A DNA stretch of 45,705 nt from Bacillota bacterium (GTDB lineage: Bacteria; Bacillota; Limnochordia; DTU080). How positions within the stretch are numbered: position 1 is the stretch's first letter; every line of letters begins with the position of its first letter. The notes beneath the pieces were generated by a model. That model ran no database searches, had not been told where the DNA came from, and saw only the letters and a program-made list of their open reading frames with translations. The stretch lies in NCBI GenBank assembly GCA_012840225.1, contig DULU01000020.1:1-45705 (forward strand), written 5' to 3'. Positions 16,611-25,165 of this stretch are shown here, one piece after another. The position numbers and the translations under genes are program-made.

Positions 16611-17684
16611 ATGGCTGAAAAGGTTTTCAATGCCCGGGAAGAAGCGATCAGAATGGGCTTGGATATGGAATGCCCGGAACCTCCATACCCGGCTAGCACC
16701 CTGATAGCCCGCATGGATTGGGACGAAGAACCGGTGAGGATCGGGTTTGACGGTGTCGGCGACAACTGGCCCACCACCTGGGGCGATGATGATATCAACT
16801 ATACCACCTACGGCGACGGCCGCGGCTTCGGCGGGGAGAAACTGCCCCGGGAATCCTCCCTGAGCCTGGGATTTGCCCGTGTCCACGGCCACCCACCGCA
16901 CCATTGGGGAGAAGATCTAAAGACCGACGCCGATGTGCCGGTGGGTTGGGGAGAAAACGGCATCAAATCCAGCGGCTTGTTGATGGTGGACAGCGTGCTC
17001 TATTTATTCGTGCGCAACTACAAGGTGGAAGGAGACTGGCGCCACTCTCGCCTGGCCTGGTCTATAGATAAGGGAAAAACCTGGAAGTGGGCGGATTGGT
17101 ATTTCAGTGACTCCTTCGGCTGCCCGGATTTCGTCCAATGCGGCAAAAACTACGACCAAGCCAAAGATGAGTATGTTTACATAGTTTCACAAGACAGCAA
17201 CTCGGCATATGATTACACCCGCCATCTGGTGATGGCCCGCGTCCCCATCACTGCTATCACCGACCGCCGGCGTTATGAGTTTTTTGCCGGCACCGATAGC
17301 GCCGGCAATCCAATCTGGACGCCGGAAATAGCGGACCGTAAGCCAATTTTTACCGATGGCCGCGGTGTTTTTCGGGTCGGCATCACCTATAATCCACCCC
17401 TAAAGCGCTTTTTCTTAGCCACCTCGCACTGGGTGGCCGACTGGCCGGGTCCGCGCAAACACACCTCCGCCTTGGGTGTCTTTGAAGCCTCCAATCCTTG
17501 GGGTCCCTGGGCGACAGTTTATTACGATGACTGGTGGTTGGGCGATAAAACCTGTTTCCATCATAAATTTCCTGCCAAATATATCAGCGCCGACGGTCTG
17601 GAAATGTGGTGCCTCTTCTCGGGACAAGGGGGCAACTATACCTATACTCTGCGCAGAGCTTCTTTGGTAGTGAGTAGGCACTGA
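16611..17684 (+). CDS. DUF4185-like beta-propeller protein, paralogue 3
   Basis: This 357-residue protein has PTTWGDDDINYTTYGDGRGF (about residues 51-70), SLSLGFARVHGHPPHHWG, KSSGLLMVDSVLYLFVRN, LAWSIDKGKTWKWADW, SFGCPDFVQCGKNYDQAKDE, YVYIVSQDSNSAYD, SNPWGPWATVYYDDWW, and FPAKYISADGLEMWCLFSGQ. It is closer to paralogue 1 (SGMLMVDGILYILVRN; SFGCPTFLNYGPNYAGARDN) than to paralogue 2, so the tandem neighbours 2 and 3 are not simple duplicates of each other. I start at ATG 16611, with AAGGGTGG 8 bases upstream; the open frame extends back into paralogue 2. The motifs are shared with DUF4185-type proteins; a cytoplasmic location is inferred from the missing signal peptide. Confidence 0.65.
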   Translation: MAEKVFNAREEAIRMGLDMECPEPPYPASTLIARMDWDEEPVRIGFDGVGDNWPTTWGDDDINYTTYGDGRGFGGEKLPRESSLSLGFARVHGHPPHHWGEDLKTDADVPVGWGENGIKSSGLLMVDSVLYLFVRNYKVEGDWRHSRLAWSIDKGKTWKWADWYFSDSFGCPDFVQCGKNYDQAKDEYVYIVSQDSNSAYDYTRHLVMARVPITAITDRRRYEFFAGTDSAGNPIWTPEIADRKPIFTDGRGVFRVGITYNPPLKRFFLATSHWVADWPGPRKHTSALGVFEASNPWGPWATVYYDDWWLGDKTCFHHKFPAKYISADGLEMWCLFSGQGGNYTYTLRRASLVVSRH

Positions 17685-18172
17685 CGGCGTAATCCCGGGA
17701 AGAATGGCCATCCGGACGGGGCCCGTGAAATGTTTGATTATTTATTTCCCTTGATCGATGATATTTTTTGTTTTACATTTAAGGAGTGACCCGCAAATAA
17801 TTGCCAAGGGTAAACAAATAAAAGCATATAGACCGGAAGCTTCATAGCAGCAAAGGCTCTAACTCACCTACCAGAGATACCGGCTCACCAACCTTGCCCA
17901 TAGCATGCACCATGGCTATATGGCGGGTCTTTCTAGTCTGCCGGGTATGTGTCCAGGCATCCATATTGACCATCCCGCCGGTGGGGAGGTGAAGAGGCAA
18001 CAGGCAACCGGCAAAACGATTGTGAAGTGGTAATGACCATCGAGTCATTGTGGACACCGAGTCGGAGTCGTATCGAGCCACATCCAAATGTCTGAAACAA
18101 TCAAATGTCAGAAAACTGCGGAAAGATAGAGATTCGCTAAAGATTGAAGATAGCAAAGAGAGGGGTTTGCTG
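17685..18172. other. 488-base intergenic region with possible decayed coding segment
   Basis: No intact gene is present. On the minus strand the bases 18010-17842 read as a protein-like segment (LPTGGMVNMDAWTHTRQTRK, ..MVHAMGKVGEPVSLVGELEPL) that I do not recognise. It has no plausible start or Shine-Dalgarno and may be the end of a decayed gene. At 18085-18097 and 18102-18114 an imperfect direct repeat (CAAATGTC.GAAA, 12 of 13) precedes the binding-protein gene and might be a regulator site. Confidence 0.4.
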
Positions 18173-19450
18173 ATGAAACGCATGTCTCGTATGCCGGTTT
18201 TACCAGCCATTTTATTGGTGTTGTTGCTGATGGCGCTTTTCTCCTTCCCGGGCATGGCGGCAGAGAAGACCAAGTTGGTGTGGGGGCTATATACCAACAT
18301 CCCTGAGCGCGTGACCGTCTGGGAAGGCTGGGCGAAGAAGTTCGAGGCTTTGCATCCCAATGTGGAAGTGGAAATACTTGGCGCGGCTTCAGGCTGGTAT
18401 GATAAGTTGCTCGTCTGGATTGCCGGCGGGGTGGCACCTGATGTGGCTTGGATGGGCATGAATATGTATGTCAGCTTCACCGACCTGCTCTTGCCGCTCA
18501 ATCATTTGATAGATAAAGATCCGGCGATTAAGAGCATCCTTCCCCAGGCTCATATCAACATGACCTGGGAAGGACAGATCCTGGGCCTCACCTACGGGCT
18601 GAACACACACACGGTTTTTTACAACAAGGATATGTTCAACGAAGCCGGCCTGGCTTACCCGAAAGATGACTGGACCTGGGACGATGCCATGAATATGGCC
18701 AAACAATTCACCAAAGATACCAACGGCGACGGCGTCCCGGACCGCTGGGGTCTCAATGTTTACTGGCCATACACGGCCTGGAACTATGGCGGCGATGTCT
18801 TCAGTCCCGACGGCAGGACGATCTTGATCAACCGGCCCGCCACCATAAAAACCATGCAGCTATTTGCCGATCTAAACAACGGCAAAGCGGGTGTGCAGCC
18901 CCCGGCCTCCCTCAATCTGGGCGATTCCAAAGCTCAGGTGGCCAACGGGATTACCGCCATGGCCCCCCGCGGCGTATTTGACATCACCTACTTCCAAAAC
19001 AGCAGCAAATTCGATTGGGATGTGGTAGGCATGCCGGCCACGGTGGTGGACGGGCAAAGGTATCGGGCCACCTTCTTCAGCCCGGAAGCCTGGTGCATCC
19101 CGCGTGACGCCAAGAATCCCGATCTGGCGGCCGAGTTTATCAGATTTATATTGCAGCCTGAACAGACGGCCGAGTTTGCCGCTATAGGGGCCATTATTCC
19201 CTCGCAACCGCAGGTGGCGGCGGATGTTTTCTACAAAATTGACCCGTCGAAAAACCTCATGGCTTTCCTGCGGGCGTTGGATTACACCGCGCAGCAATAC
19301 TGGGCCCACCCGGCCTACAATCAGCTGGGCTTGACCAGCGGTCAATACTTCACCGACATGCTGAACGGGGCCATGGCAGCGCAGTTTGCCATACCTGAAA
19401 TCGCCAGGCAGGCCAATGAGATATTAAAACAATTTTATGCCGGCAAATAA
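18173..19450 (+). CDS. ABC sugar-binding protein (family 1)
   Basis: This 425-residue protein begins with a Sec signal (MKRMSRMPVLPAILLVLLL, cleavage near GMAA-EK) and no lipobox. The mature part has LVWGLYTNIPERVTVWEGWAKKFEALHP in pieces, VAPDVAWMGMNMYV, WEGQILGLTYGLNTHTVFYN, NEAGLAYPKDDWTWDDAMN, and a predicted calcium loop DTNGDGVPDRWG (about residues 182-193) typical of family-1 binding proteins. The start is ATG 18173 with GAGAGGGG upstream; an open frame to 18050 lacks a site. It should capture an oligosaccharide in the periplasm. It is followed 73 bases later by a creatininase-like gene, not by permeases. Confidence 0.9.
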   Translation: MKRMSRMPVLPAILLVLLLMALFSFPGMAAEKTKLVWGLYTNIPERVTVWEGWAKKFEALHPNVEVEILGAASGWYDKLLVWIAGGVAPDVAWMGMNMYVSFTDLLLPLNHLIDKDPAIKSILPQAHINMTWEGQILGLTYGLNTHTVFYNKDMFNEAGLAYPKDDWTWDDAMNMAKQFTKDTNGDGVPDRWGLNVYWPYTAWNYGGDVFSPDGRTILINRPATIKTMQLFADLNNGKAGVQPPASLNLGDSKAQVANGITAMAPRGVFDITYFQNSSKFDWDVVGMPATVVDGQRYRATFFSPEAWCIPRDAKNPDLAAEFIRFILQPEQTAEFAAIGAIIPSQPQVAADVFYKIDPSKNLMAFLRALDYTAQQYWAHPAYNQLGLTSGQYFTDMLNGAMAAQFAIPEIARQANEILKQFYAGK

Positions 19451-19523
19451 GCAGGTATATGAGTTATGCCGGTCAAATCTGATCTGAATCAAACAGACTA
19501 AGGTTCGGCAAGGCTGGTGTGGG

Positions 19524-20483
19524 GTGGTAGATGTGAGCGAAGACGGCAAGAGTTCCGCCTTGCGATATGAAGAGCTGCGCCTGCCGCAGCTGGCGGATCT
19601 GCCCCGGGAGCGGACGGTGTTCTTCATCAGCGTCAGCCCGCTGGAAGTGCACGGACCGCACCTGCCACTGGGGACGGATGTGGTGATCGCCGGGGAACTG
19701 GAGCGCCGCTATAGACAAAGCTTGGCGGAACGCCATGCCGATCTGATCATGGTCACATTGCCACCCCTCTACCTTGGCTCCGATGCCTTACCTATCAAAG
19801 GTTCCCTCTCCATTCCGGCCAGGGCGTTGGCAGCCGTGCTGGTGGCCTATGGCAAAGGGTTGGCCGCCCAGGGTTTCCGCTACCTCTTTATTGCCGACAA
19901 CCACGGTGGCCCCCGCCATCAACTGGCCATGGAAGCTGCCGCCCGCCGTTTGTGGCGGCGGTATAAATTTTACCTGATCAATCCTTTCAATCTCGACTTT
20001 CGCCTCATGGTACAGCATGATCCGGAATTTCTCAGGCGTACCGGCCTCAGCCCGGGCACTTGCGGGGATGACGCCGACAGCCATGCCGGCACCAACGAAA
20101 CATCGCTAATGCTGACCGCCGCCCCGGCACAGGTGGATAAAACCTATAATCAATTGCCGCCGGCGACGCCTCCATCTTTGAAAGGCGGAGCGGCTATTCT
20201 GGCTGCAGTAGCCGGTATATGCCGGGCCTGCGGCGGCCGTCGCCTGGCTGCCGATCTGCTTCATCTGGCCAACACTCTGGCCTGGGTCAACGACCCGCAA
20301 ATGACTCCATACATGGGGGCTCCGGCACTGGCCACCCCGGAAGCCGGGGAAGCCATGCTGAGGGAGCGTATCAGAAATGGTGTGGAGCTGTTCGAAAAAG
20401 CCCTGGCCGGTGAGGGGAAAGAACCTGTGCATTTACCGCCGATGCTGTGGCCGCTACGCATCTTAAGATACCTCCCCGAGTAG
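19524..20483 (+). CDS. Creatininase-family hydrolase
   Basis: This 319-residue protein has the creatininase metal site: VSPLEVHGPHLPLGTD (about residues 37-52; Glu, His, Asp ligands), LFIADNHGGPRHQ (about 121-133), and DADSHAGTNETSLMLT (about 183-198; His and Glu ligands). The family opens cyclic or linear amides, including creatinine and precursors in cofactor synthesis, and uses Zn or Mn. In a sugar locus it may act on an amide-bearing sugar, which is inference. The start is GTG 19524, with no strong Shine-Dalgarno. No signal peptide is present. It follows the binding-protein gene on the same strand and probably shares its transcript. Confidence 0.85.
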   Translation: MVDVSEDGKSSALRYEELRLPQLADLPRERTVFFISVSPLEVHGPHLPLGTDVVIAGELERRYRQSLAERHADLIMVTLPPLYLGSDALPIKGSLSIPARALAAVLVAYGKGLAAQGFRYLFIADNHGGPRHQLAMEAAARRLWRRYKFYLINPFNLDFRLMVQHDPEFLRRTGLSPGTCGDDADSHAGTNETSLMLTAAPAQVDKTYNQLPPATPPSLKGGAAILAAVAGICRACGGRRLAADLLHLANTLAWVNDPQMTPYMGAPALATPEAGEAMLRERIRNGVELFEKALAGEGKEPVHLPPMLWPLRILRYLPE

Positions 20484-20524
20484 ATTTGTCTTGAAGGAAG
20501 ATAGTCCCCCCACACAAATCATTT

Positions 20525-20714
20525 TGGCACTTTCCGTAAAAATGCCACAAAGTTTTCGGTTGAAGTTCGAAGAGGGTCGGAGGTATCCGGGAAGAGCCCG
20601 GAGAATCCGAAGTGCAGGGTTTAGTATTGCTTTAGGCTTATACTGGCAATACGATGAATAAATATTTGTTATTTCCGGAAAGGAGTTTAGGTTGATTCGG
20701 GATTGCGCCGAATC
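20525..20714 (+). promoter_or_regulatory. Structured 5' region before the GH20 gene
   Basis: Three hairpins can be drawn in this stretch. The first is TGGCA/TGCCA (20525-20547). The second is a two-part stem, TCGGA/TCCGA outside TCCGGG-AAGAG-CCCGGA (20577-20610). The third is GATTCGG-GATTGCG-CCGAATC (20694-20714), inside a short reading frame. It does not match a riboswitch class that I know. It may be a cis-acting RNA or attenuator for the hexosaminidase gene. Confidence 0.4.
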
Positions 20715-20727
20715 GATCGCTGATTAA
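20692..20727 (+). CDS. Possible 11-codon leader peptide
   Basis: TTG 20692 follows AAAGGAG with a 6-base gap, the best Shine-Dalgarno in the region, and opens an 11-codon frame (MIRDCAESIAD) ending at TAA 20725-20727. The GH20 ATG begins one base after this stop and has no site of its own. Translation of the leader could therefore deliver ribosomes to the enzyme gene, and its coding region covers the third hairpin. It may be a coupling device, not a functional peptide. Confidence 0.4.
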   Translation: MIRDCAESIAD

Positions 20728-20728
20728 A

Positions 20729-23320
20729 ATGTATGTCGGTCAACTAAATATGCAAAGTATCGATCCCAAAGGAAGTTATCAATTTCTACGGCGAGGAACA
20801 AAGAATCCTTTCCCACCCGATCTAATCTTTAACGCCAATAATGCGGGCAAGGCCAACTCCAACCCCACCGATACGGGCGAGATTCCCTTCGGCAGCGGTA
20901 GTCTCTGCCAAGGCTCCCCGGTGGGATGGAAATGGAATTCGCTGATGGATACCGGTGTTGATATCCGCATTAATTTCAGCAAAGAGTTTTTTATCGGCGC
21001 GGTCTGCCTGGAACTTACCGACTCTGCCGGCGTGGCTTTCGTTGAAGTTTTTTCTCTTGCCGGTGGTAGTAACAATGGTGAACTCACTTGTGTCGGTCGC
21101 ATTGATGCCCGCACCGGTGATTTGATAAAGGGTGAAATCACGGTTCCCATAGGAGTGCGGGCAGCAACACTTGTTGTGCGGTTACAGGCCGATCTTAAGG
21201 AGATTATCGTTGCTAAGCTGGCGGTTATTGGGGCTGAAGCCAACGAGCCGGATATATACCCCACCCCAAAGAGCGTCTGTTACCATGACGGCCAATATCC
21301 CCTTGAGGCTCTGAAAGCCATTGCCTTTTCGGCCTCTGTATCCGCCTCCGCAACTGCCGATATGGAATTTGCTGCAGGCTTTGTGCAGGAACGATTTAGA
21401 GAATGCTTAGGAATCGACTTACCAATAGTATCCTCGCCAACTTCGCCGATAACCACTTCTCCAGACACCGACTTCAAAGGCGGCTTCGTTGCCCTCACCC
21501 TTGACGAGAGCATCAAACCTAACGGTTATCGCCTTCATGTCCACGCCGGCGGAGTGGAAATCGCGGCTTCACAAAGAATCGGTCTGTTATATGCCGCCGA
21601 GACCCTTATTCAGCTCACCAAAAAAAGTGTATTGCCATATTGCGAGATAAATGATGAGCCTCGCTGCCCGGTGCGTGGTATACATTTCGGTCTCCCGCCT
21701 CGCGAAGGGCTTCCCTTTATGAAGCGCCTGGTCCGATATGTATTGATCCCCATGCGCTACAACACCATTTTCCTCGAATTTGCCGGCGGCATGCGCTTTG
21801 ACAGGCATCCCGAGATCAGCGCAGGATGGGTGCAAGCCAACCGTGATGCCAAAGCCGGCATTAAGCCACGCTTCCCCCACGGGGAGATAGTGGCCGGTGG
21901 CGAGCTGCTTGAGAAGTATGAGGTACGGGATTTTGTCGACTACTGCAAACAGTTCGGCATCGAAGTGATCCCGGAGGTGCAGTCTTTCGGGCATGTACAA
22001 TATATCACCTATGCCCATCCGGAAATTGCCGAGGTGGCAGAGGAGACCGCCCAAGAGAAGAAGTTGGATACCCGCCTGGCCGATCAGCCGCCGAGCACAG
22101 TTTACCACCACGTCTACTGCCCCCTGCACGAGAAAAGCTATGAAATCATTTATGATATCATCGACGAAATCATAGAAGTGGTCCGCCCGGAACGCTACGT
22201 GCATATGGGGCACGATGAGATCTACTATATAGGGCTTTGCCCTCGCTGCCGTGATAAAGATCACGCCGATCTGTATGAACTCCATGTCAGGCGCATGTAT
22301 GATTATCTAGCCAAAAAGGGCTTAAAAATGATGATCTGGTGCGACATGCTGCAGCCGACCGAACGGTTTAAGACTCATCCGGCCAGAGAGCGGCTGCCGC
22401 GGGATATAGTGTTGCTTGATTTTGTGTGGTATTACCATTTAGATCTCGATCTGGAGGATAATCTGCTGCCCTATGGCTACAAGATTATCATGGGGAATAT
22501 GTATTCCAGCCATTATCCCCGCTTTGAGCAGCGTATTGCCAAAGAAGGCATGATCGGCGGCGAGGTTTCCACCTGGTGTCGCTGCGACGAATATACCTTT
22601 GCCAAAAAGGGGAAGACTTTCGATCTCATTTATTCCGCCGAGATGTTCTGGTCGGAAACTTATGATTCCCGGGCTCGTCAGGTGTATAACGCCTGGATTG
22701 CCAAATTGATACCTCGGCTGCGGGATGAATTGCGAGGTATCGCCAAACCGTTCCATCAACCGGTCTCCACCAAGGCGCTGGCTTTACCCACGAGTTCTGC
22801 TCCGAGGTTACCTGTTGCCGTTGCCGAAGCTTTAAAACACAGCCCCAACAGATTGGAAGGTCGCACCTTTGACTTTACCAATGCGCAAAGGCTAACCACC
22901 ACCCCGATTGAGGTTCCTGTAGGAGAGAACTTCAGCAAAATCGTATTCCTGCACGCCACGGCCAACAACGCCGAGCGTATCGCCCGGAAACCGCTTAGGG
23001 AGATCGGACGGTACATCGTGCGTTATGCTGACGGTTCTCTGGCGGAAATACCCGTTGAATACGCCGGTAACATATGTGTGTACACCAGGCGGTATGGCGA
23101 ACCCATGAAAAATATTTATTATCGTCACCATGGATATATAGCCACTTATTGGGGAGATCCCTTGTTGCAGGCCAAAACTGAAGACGGGCGAGATGTAATC
23201 GCCCTCGGATATGAGTGGGTCAATCCCCATCCTGAGAGGGAAATCACCTGCATCCTCTGCCAAGGGAACGACGAAACCGATGCCGACATACTCTTACTCG
23301 GCATTTGCGGCATCCGGTAA
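20729..23320 (+). CDS. GH20 beta-N-acetylhexosaminidase-like enzyme
   Basis: This 863-residue protein has an N-terminal beta-sandwich (about 60-165), a GH20b-like alpha/beta domain (about 170-310, ending RIGLLYAAETLIQL), then the GH20 barrel: CPVRGIHFGLPPREGLPF, MRYNTIFLEF, DYCKQFGIEVIPEVQSFGHV, and the catalytic pair Asp496-Glu497 in HMGHDEIYY. WCDMLQPTE, FVWYYHLDL and GEVSTWCRC follow. In GH20 the Asp-Glu pair supports substrate-assisted removal of terminal GlcNAc or GalNAc. No signal peptide is visible, so it should act on imported oligosaccharides. The start ATG 20729 has no Shine-Dalgarno and is preceded by a possible coupled leader. The terminator at 23333-23363 ends the unit. The C-terminal 250 residues form an extra domain not needed for the barrel. 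Confidence 0.85.
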   Translation: MYVGQLNMQSIDPKGSYQFLRRGTKNPFPPDLIFNANNAGKANSNPTDTGEIPFGSGSLCQGSPVGWKWNSLMDTGVDIRINFSKEFFIGAVCLELTDSAGVAFVEVFSLAGGSNNGELTCVGRIDARTGDLIKGEITVPIGVRAATLVVRLQADLKEIIVAKLAVIGAEANEPDIYPTPKSVCYHDGQYPLEALKAIAFSASVSASATADMEFAAGFVQERFRECLGIDLPIVSSPTSPITTSPDTDFKGGFVALTLDESIKPNGYRLHVHAGGVEIAASQRIGLLYAAETLIQLTKKSVLPYCEINDEPRCPVRGIHFGLPPREGLPFMKRLVRYVLIPMRYNTIFLEFAGGMRFDRHPEISAGWVQANRDAKAGIKPRFPHGEIVAGGELLEKYEVRDFVDYCKQFGIEVIPEVQSFGHVQYITYAHPEIAEVAEETAQEKKLDTRLADQPPSTVYHHVYCPLHEKSYEIIYDIIDEIIEVVRPERYVHMGHDEIYYIGLCPRCRDKDHADLYELHVRRMYDYLAKKGLKMMIWCDMLQPTERFKTHPARERLPRDIVLLDFVWYYHLDLDLEDNLLPYGYKIIMGNMYSSHYPRFEQRIAKEGMIGGEVSTWCRCDEYTFAKKGKTFDLIYSAEMFWSETYDSRARQVYNAWIAKLIPRLRDELRGIAKPFHQPVSTKALALPTSSAPRLPVAVAEALKHSPNRLEGRTFDFTNAQRLTTTPIEVPVGENFSKIVFLHATANNAERIARKPLREIGRYIVRYADGSLAEIPVEYAGNICVYTRRYGEPMKNIYYRHHGYIATYWGDPLLQAKTEDGRDVIALGYEWVNPHPEREITCILCQGNDETDADILLLGICGIR

Positions 23321-23332
23321 AACGGTTTATTA

Positions 23333-23363
23333 AATGCGGGGTGCAAGATGGGCACCCCGCATT
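23333..23363 (+). terminator. Stem-loop terminator after GH20 gene
   Basis: A perfect 12-bp stem (AATGCGGGGTGC / GCACCCCGCATT) closes a 7-base loop 13 bases after the GH20 stop. The following sequence ATGTATTTG gives only a weak U-tract. Confidence 0.75.
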
Positions 23364-23484
23364 ATGTATTTGCCCCTCCCTTCCCGCCGGCCGACACTTG
23401 CTGCAATTCTACCGCAATGACTCCGCCCCACACCTTAGCATCTATAATCATCCAACCCAATCAATGCCATCTATCTGGAACTCG

Positions 23485-23651
23485 ATATCCAACGTAGATT
23501 TCCACAACCTCCGCCAATGCACTTACGAATTATTTGCCGAAAAAATACCGCCACGTGCAGGAGATGGAATACCCGTAACGTAATCCTTTGTTGCTACATC
23601 GACGAGGTGTATCAACCGTATCTGATGGAGCGATCTTCGGTGCGGTCAATA
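23485..23651 (+). pseudogene. Decayed C-terminal end of a LacI-family regulator
   Basis: Two frames preserve the tail of a LacI sensor domain. From 23491 the frame reads NVDFHNLRQCTYELFAEK, matching TVHIPLRQIGYETAKQ of the intact regulator at 27433-28437. Then after a frame change near 23580 the region 23595-23651 reads YIDEVYQPYLMERSSVRSI, matching CIDVVFQPHLVERASVRSI. The last bases CTTCGGTGCGGTCAAT are identical in both. The intact gene stops right after this point, whereas here the frame continues. The remnant sits directly upstream of a binding-protein gene, just as the intact regulator precedes the one at 28459. The rest of the gap (23364-23484 and 23652-23791) shows nothing that I can assign. 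Confidence 0.65.
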
Positions 23652-23791
23652 TACAAAAATCTAGGAGGTGCGCCATTTATCGATAACAATAGGCGGTAAC
23701 ATTGTGTTGTGTATGGGGTATGCATCAAAGTAGGAGTCGAGCTGTCGGTTAAGTTCTTTGTACGGATTAATCTCCAAAAGGGGTGGTTTAC

Positions 23792-25033
23792 ATGAAATCA
23801 ATGCGCATGGCTATAGTCATAGTCATGATATCGGCGTTATTCTGGCCTGCTGCTTATGCTGAACAGACGGAGATTACCTTCCTTTCTTACTTTATAGCCA
23901 AGGACGAAGCGCTGGGGCGGCAAATAATTGCCGATTTCGAAAGAGAAAACCCGGACATTAAAGTAAATCTAGAGGTATTCAAGGCCGACTATCCTCACGA
24001 ACAAACTATTTTGCGCATTGCTGCCGGCAATCCTCCGGATGTAATCGACGTACATCCCTCCCGGCTTTATGAGTTTATCAGCCAAGGCATCCTTGCCGAC
24101 ATCACCGAGTTTGCCTACAGGGATGCCGACTTAGCTGATTATTTCGATCCGATTATTGAATCCGTCAGTCTGAAAGGCCGCATTTACGCTTTACCCCAAC
24201 GCATCTCCACCTATGTGCTCTTTTACAACAAGGATTTGTTCGATAATGCCGGGCTAAACTACCCCAGCAGGAACTGGTTTGACAAATCCTGGAATTGGGA
24301 TACTTTCTACGAAGCCGCCAAGAGGTTACGGCGTGATACCAACGGCGACGGAGTTTACGACGTGTTCGGCGCCAGTTTCGATAGGAACATCCGGGGAAAA
24401 ATAATTACCTTTATATTCCAGTCGGGCAACCCAATTTTCGATGAAGACTACACCAGGTTTGAGCTGTTCAACGAGTCCGGACTGCGAGCTCTCAGCTTTG
24501 TGCAAAATGGTGTGCTTGAGGGAGCATTTTCCTCGGCCGGTTTTGCGAATAGTACATCGGCCATGCATATAGATATTCCTCCCTCCATGTTGACTTTTAA
24601 GGAGTCTGCAAGTTTCAATTTCGATGTAGCTGCTCTGCCGCAAGGACCGGCAGGTCCGGCGACCATCATTCAACCTGTACCATTCGGCGTAGTCGCCGCC
24701 AGCAAAAAACAGGAAGCCGCCTGGCGATTCCTCAACTACTTCACCAACAGAAAAAGCTCGGAGCTCTGGTCCAAAGCGGGGGTAATCGTACAACCTCGCA
24801 AATCGGTAGCTACCATTTTGAACAATTATCCGGATCTCGGCCTGCGTGATCTATCGCCATTCATCGGCGCCATGGAAGTGGGCAGGCCTATGCCTATCAA
24901 TCATATCAATTACACACAGATCACCGATATGATCAACAATGCTCTGAGACCGGTCTGGAAAGGCGAACAGGATGTCAGGAGAGCTTTAGAATCTATCAAA
25001 GGACCGGTGGAAGAGCTTTTAAAGGCTAGATAA
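23792..25033 (+). CDS. ABC sugar-binding protein (family 1)
   Basis: This 413-residue protein starts MKSMRMAIVIVMISALFW and is cleaved near AYA-EQ; no lipobox is present. The mature part shows ITFLSYFIAKDEALGRQIIADFERENPDIKV in pieces, GNPPDVIDVHPSRLYEFI, LKGRIYALPQRISTYVLFYN, DLFDNAGLNYPSRNW, the calcium-type loop DTNGDGVYDVFG, and WRFLNYFTNRKSSELW. The start is ATG 23792 with AAGGGGTGG upstream. It binds a sugar outside the membrane. The gene lies between a LacI remnant and a terminator hairpin at 25065-25101, so it is a one-gene transcription unit without permeases. Confidence 0.9.
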   Translation: MKSMRMAIVIVMISALFWPAAYAEQTEITFLSYFIAKDEALGRQIIADFERENPDIKVNLEVFKADYPHEQTILRIAAGNPPDVIDVHPSRLYEFISQGILADITEFAYRDADLADYFDPIIESVSLKGRIYALPQRISTYVLFYNKDLFDNAGLNYPSRNWFDKSWNWDTFYEAAKRLRRDTNGDGVYDVFGASFDRNIRGKIITFIFQSGNPIFDEDYTRFELFNESGLRALSFVQNGVLEGAFSSAGFANSTSAMHIDIPPSMLTFKESASFNFDVAALPQGPAGPATIIQPVPFGVVAASKKQEAAWRFLNYFTNRKSSELWSKAGVIVQPRKSVATILNNYPDLGLRDLSPFIGAMEVGRPMPINHINYTQITDMINNALRPVWKGEQDVRRALESIKGPVEELLKAR

Positions 25034-25064
25034 CGCACGGCCGGCAGTCTCTTCGCAAGGAGTT

Positions 25065-25101
25065 GGAAGCGAGCCGGAGGCTACCTTACCGGCTCGCTTC
25101 C
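25065..25101 (+). terminator. Stem-loop terminator after binding-protein gene
   Basis: A perfect 13-bp stem (GGAAGCGAGCCGG / CCGGCTCGCTTCC) with an 11-base loop begins 32 bases after the stop codon and is followed by TTCTACACTCTC. Confidence 0.75.
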
Positions 25102-25165
25102 TTCTACACTCTCTGCACGCTTTTCCGCACTGTTTAATGAAAACTTGGAAAGTAAGGTGATCGTA

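Noticed and set aside
20577-20610. Nested stem before GH20 as a tRNA or known riboswitch
   Set aside because: No cloverleaf and no match to riboswitch cores that I know; kept only as a generic structured region.
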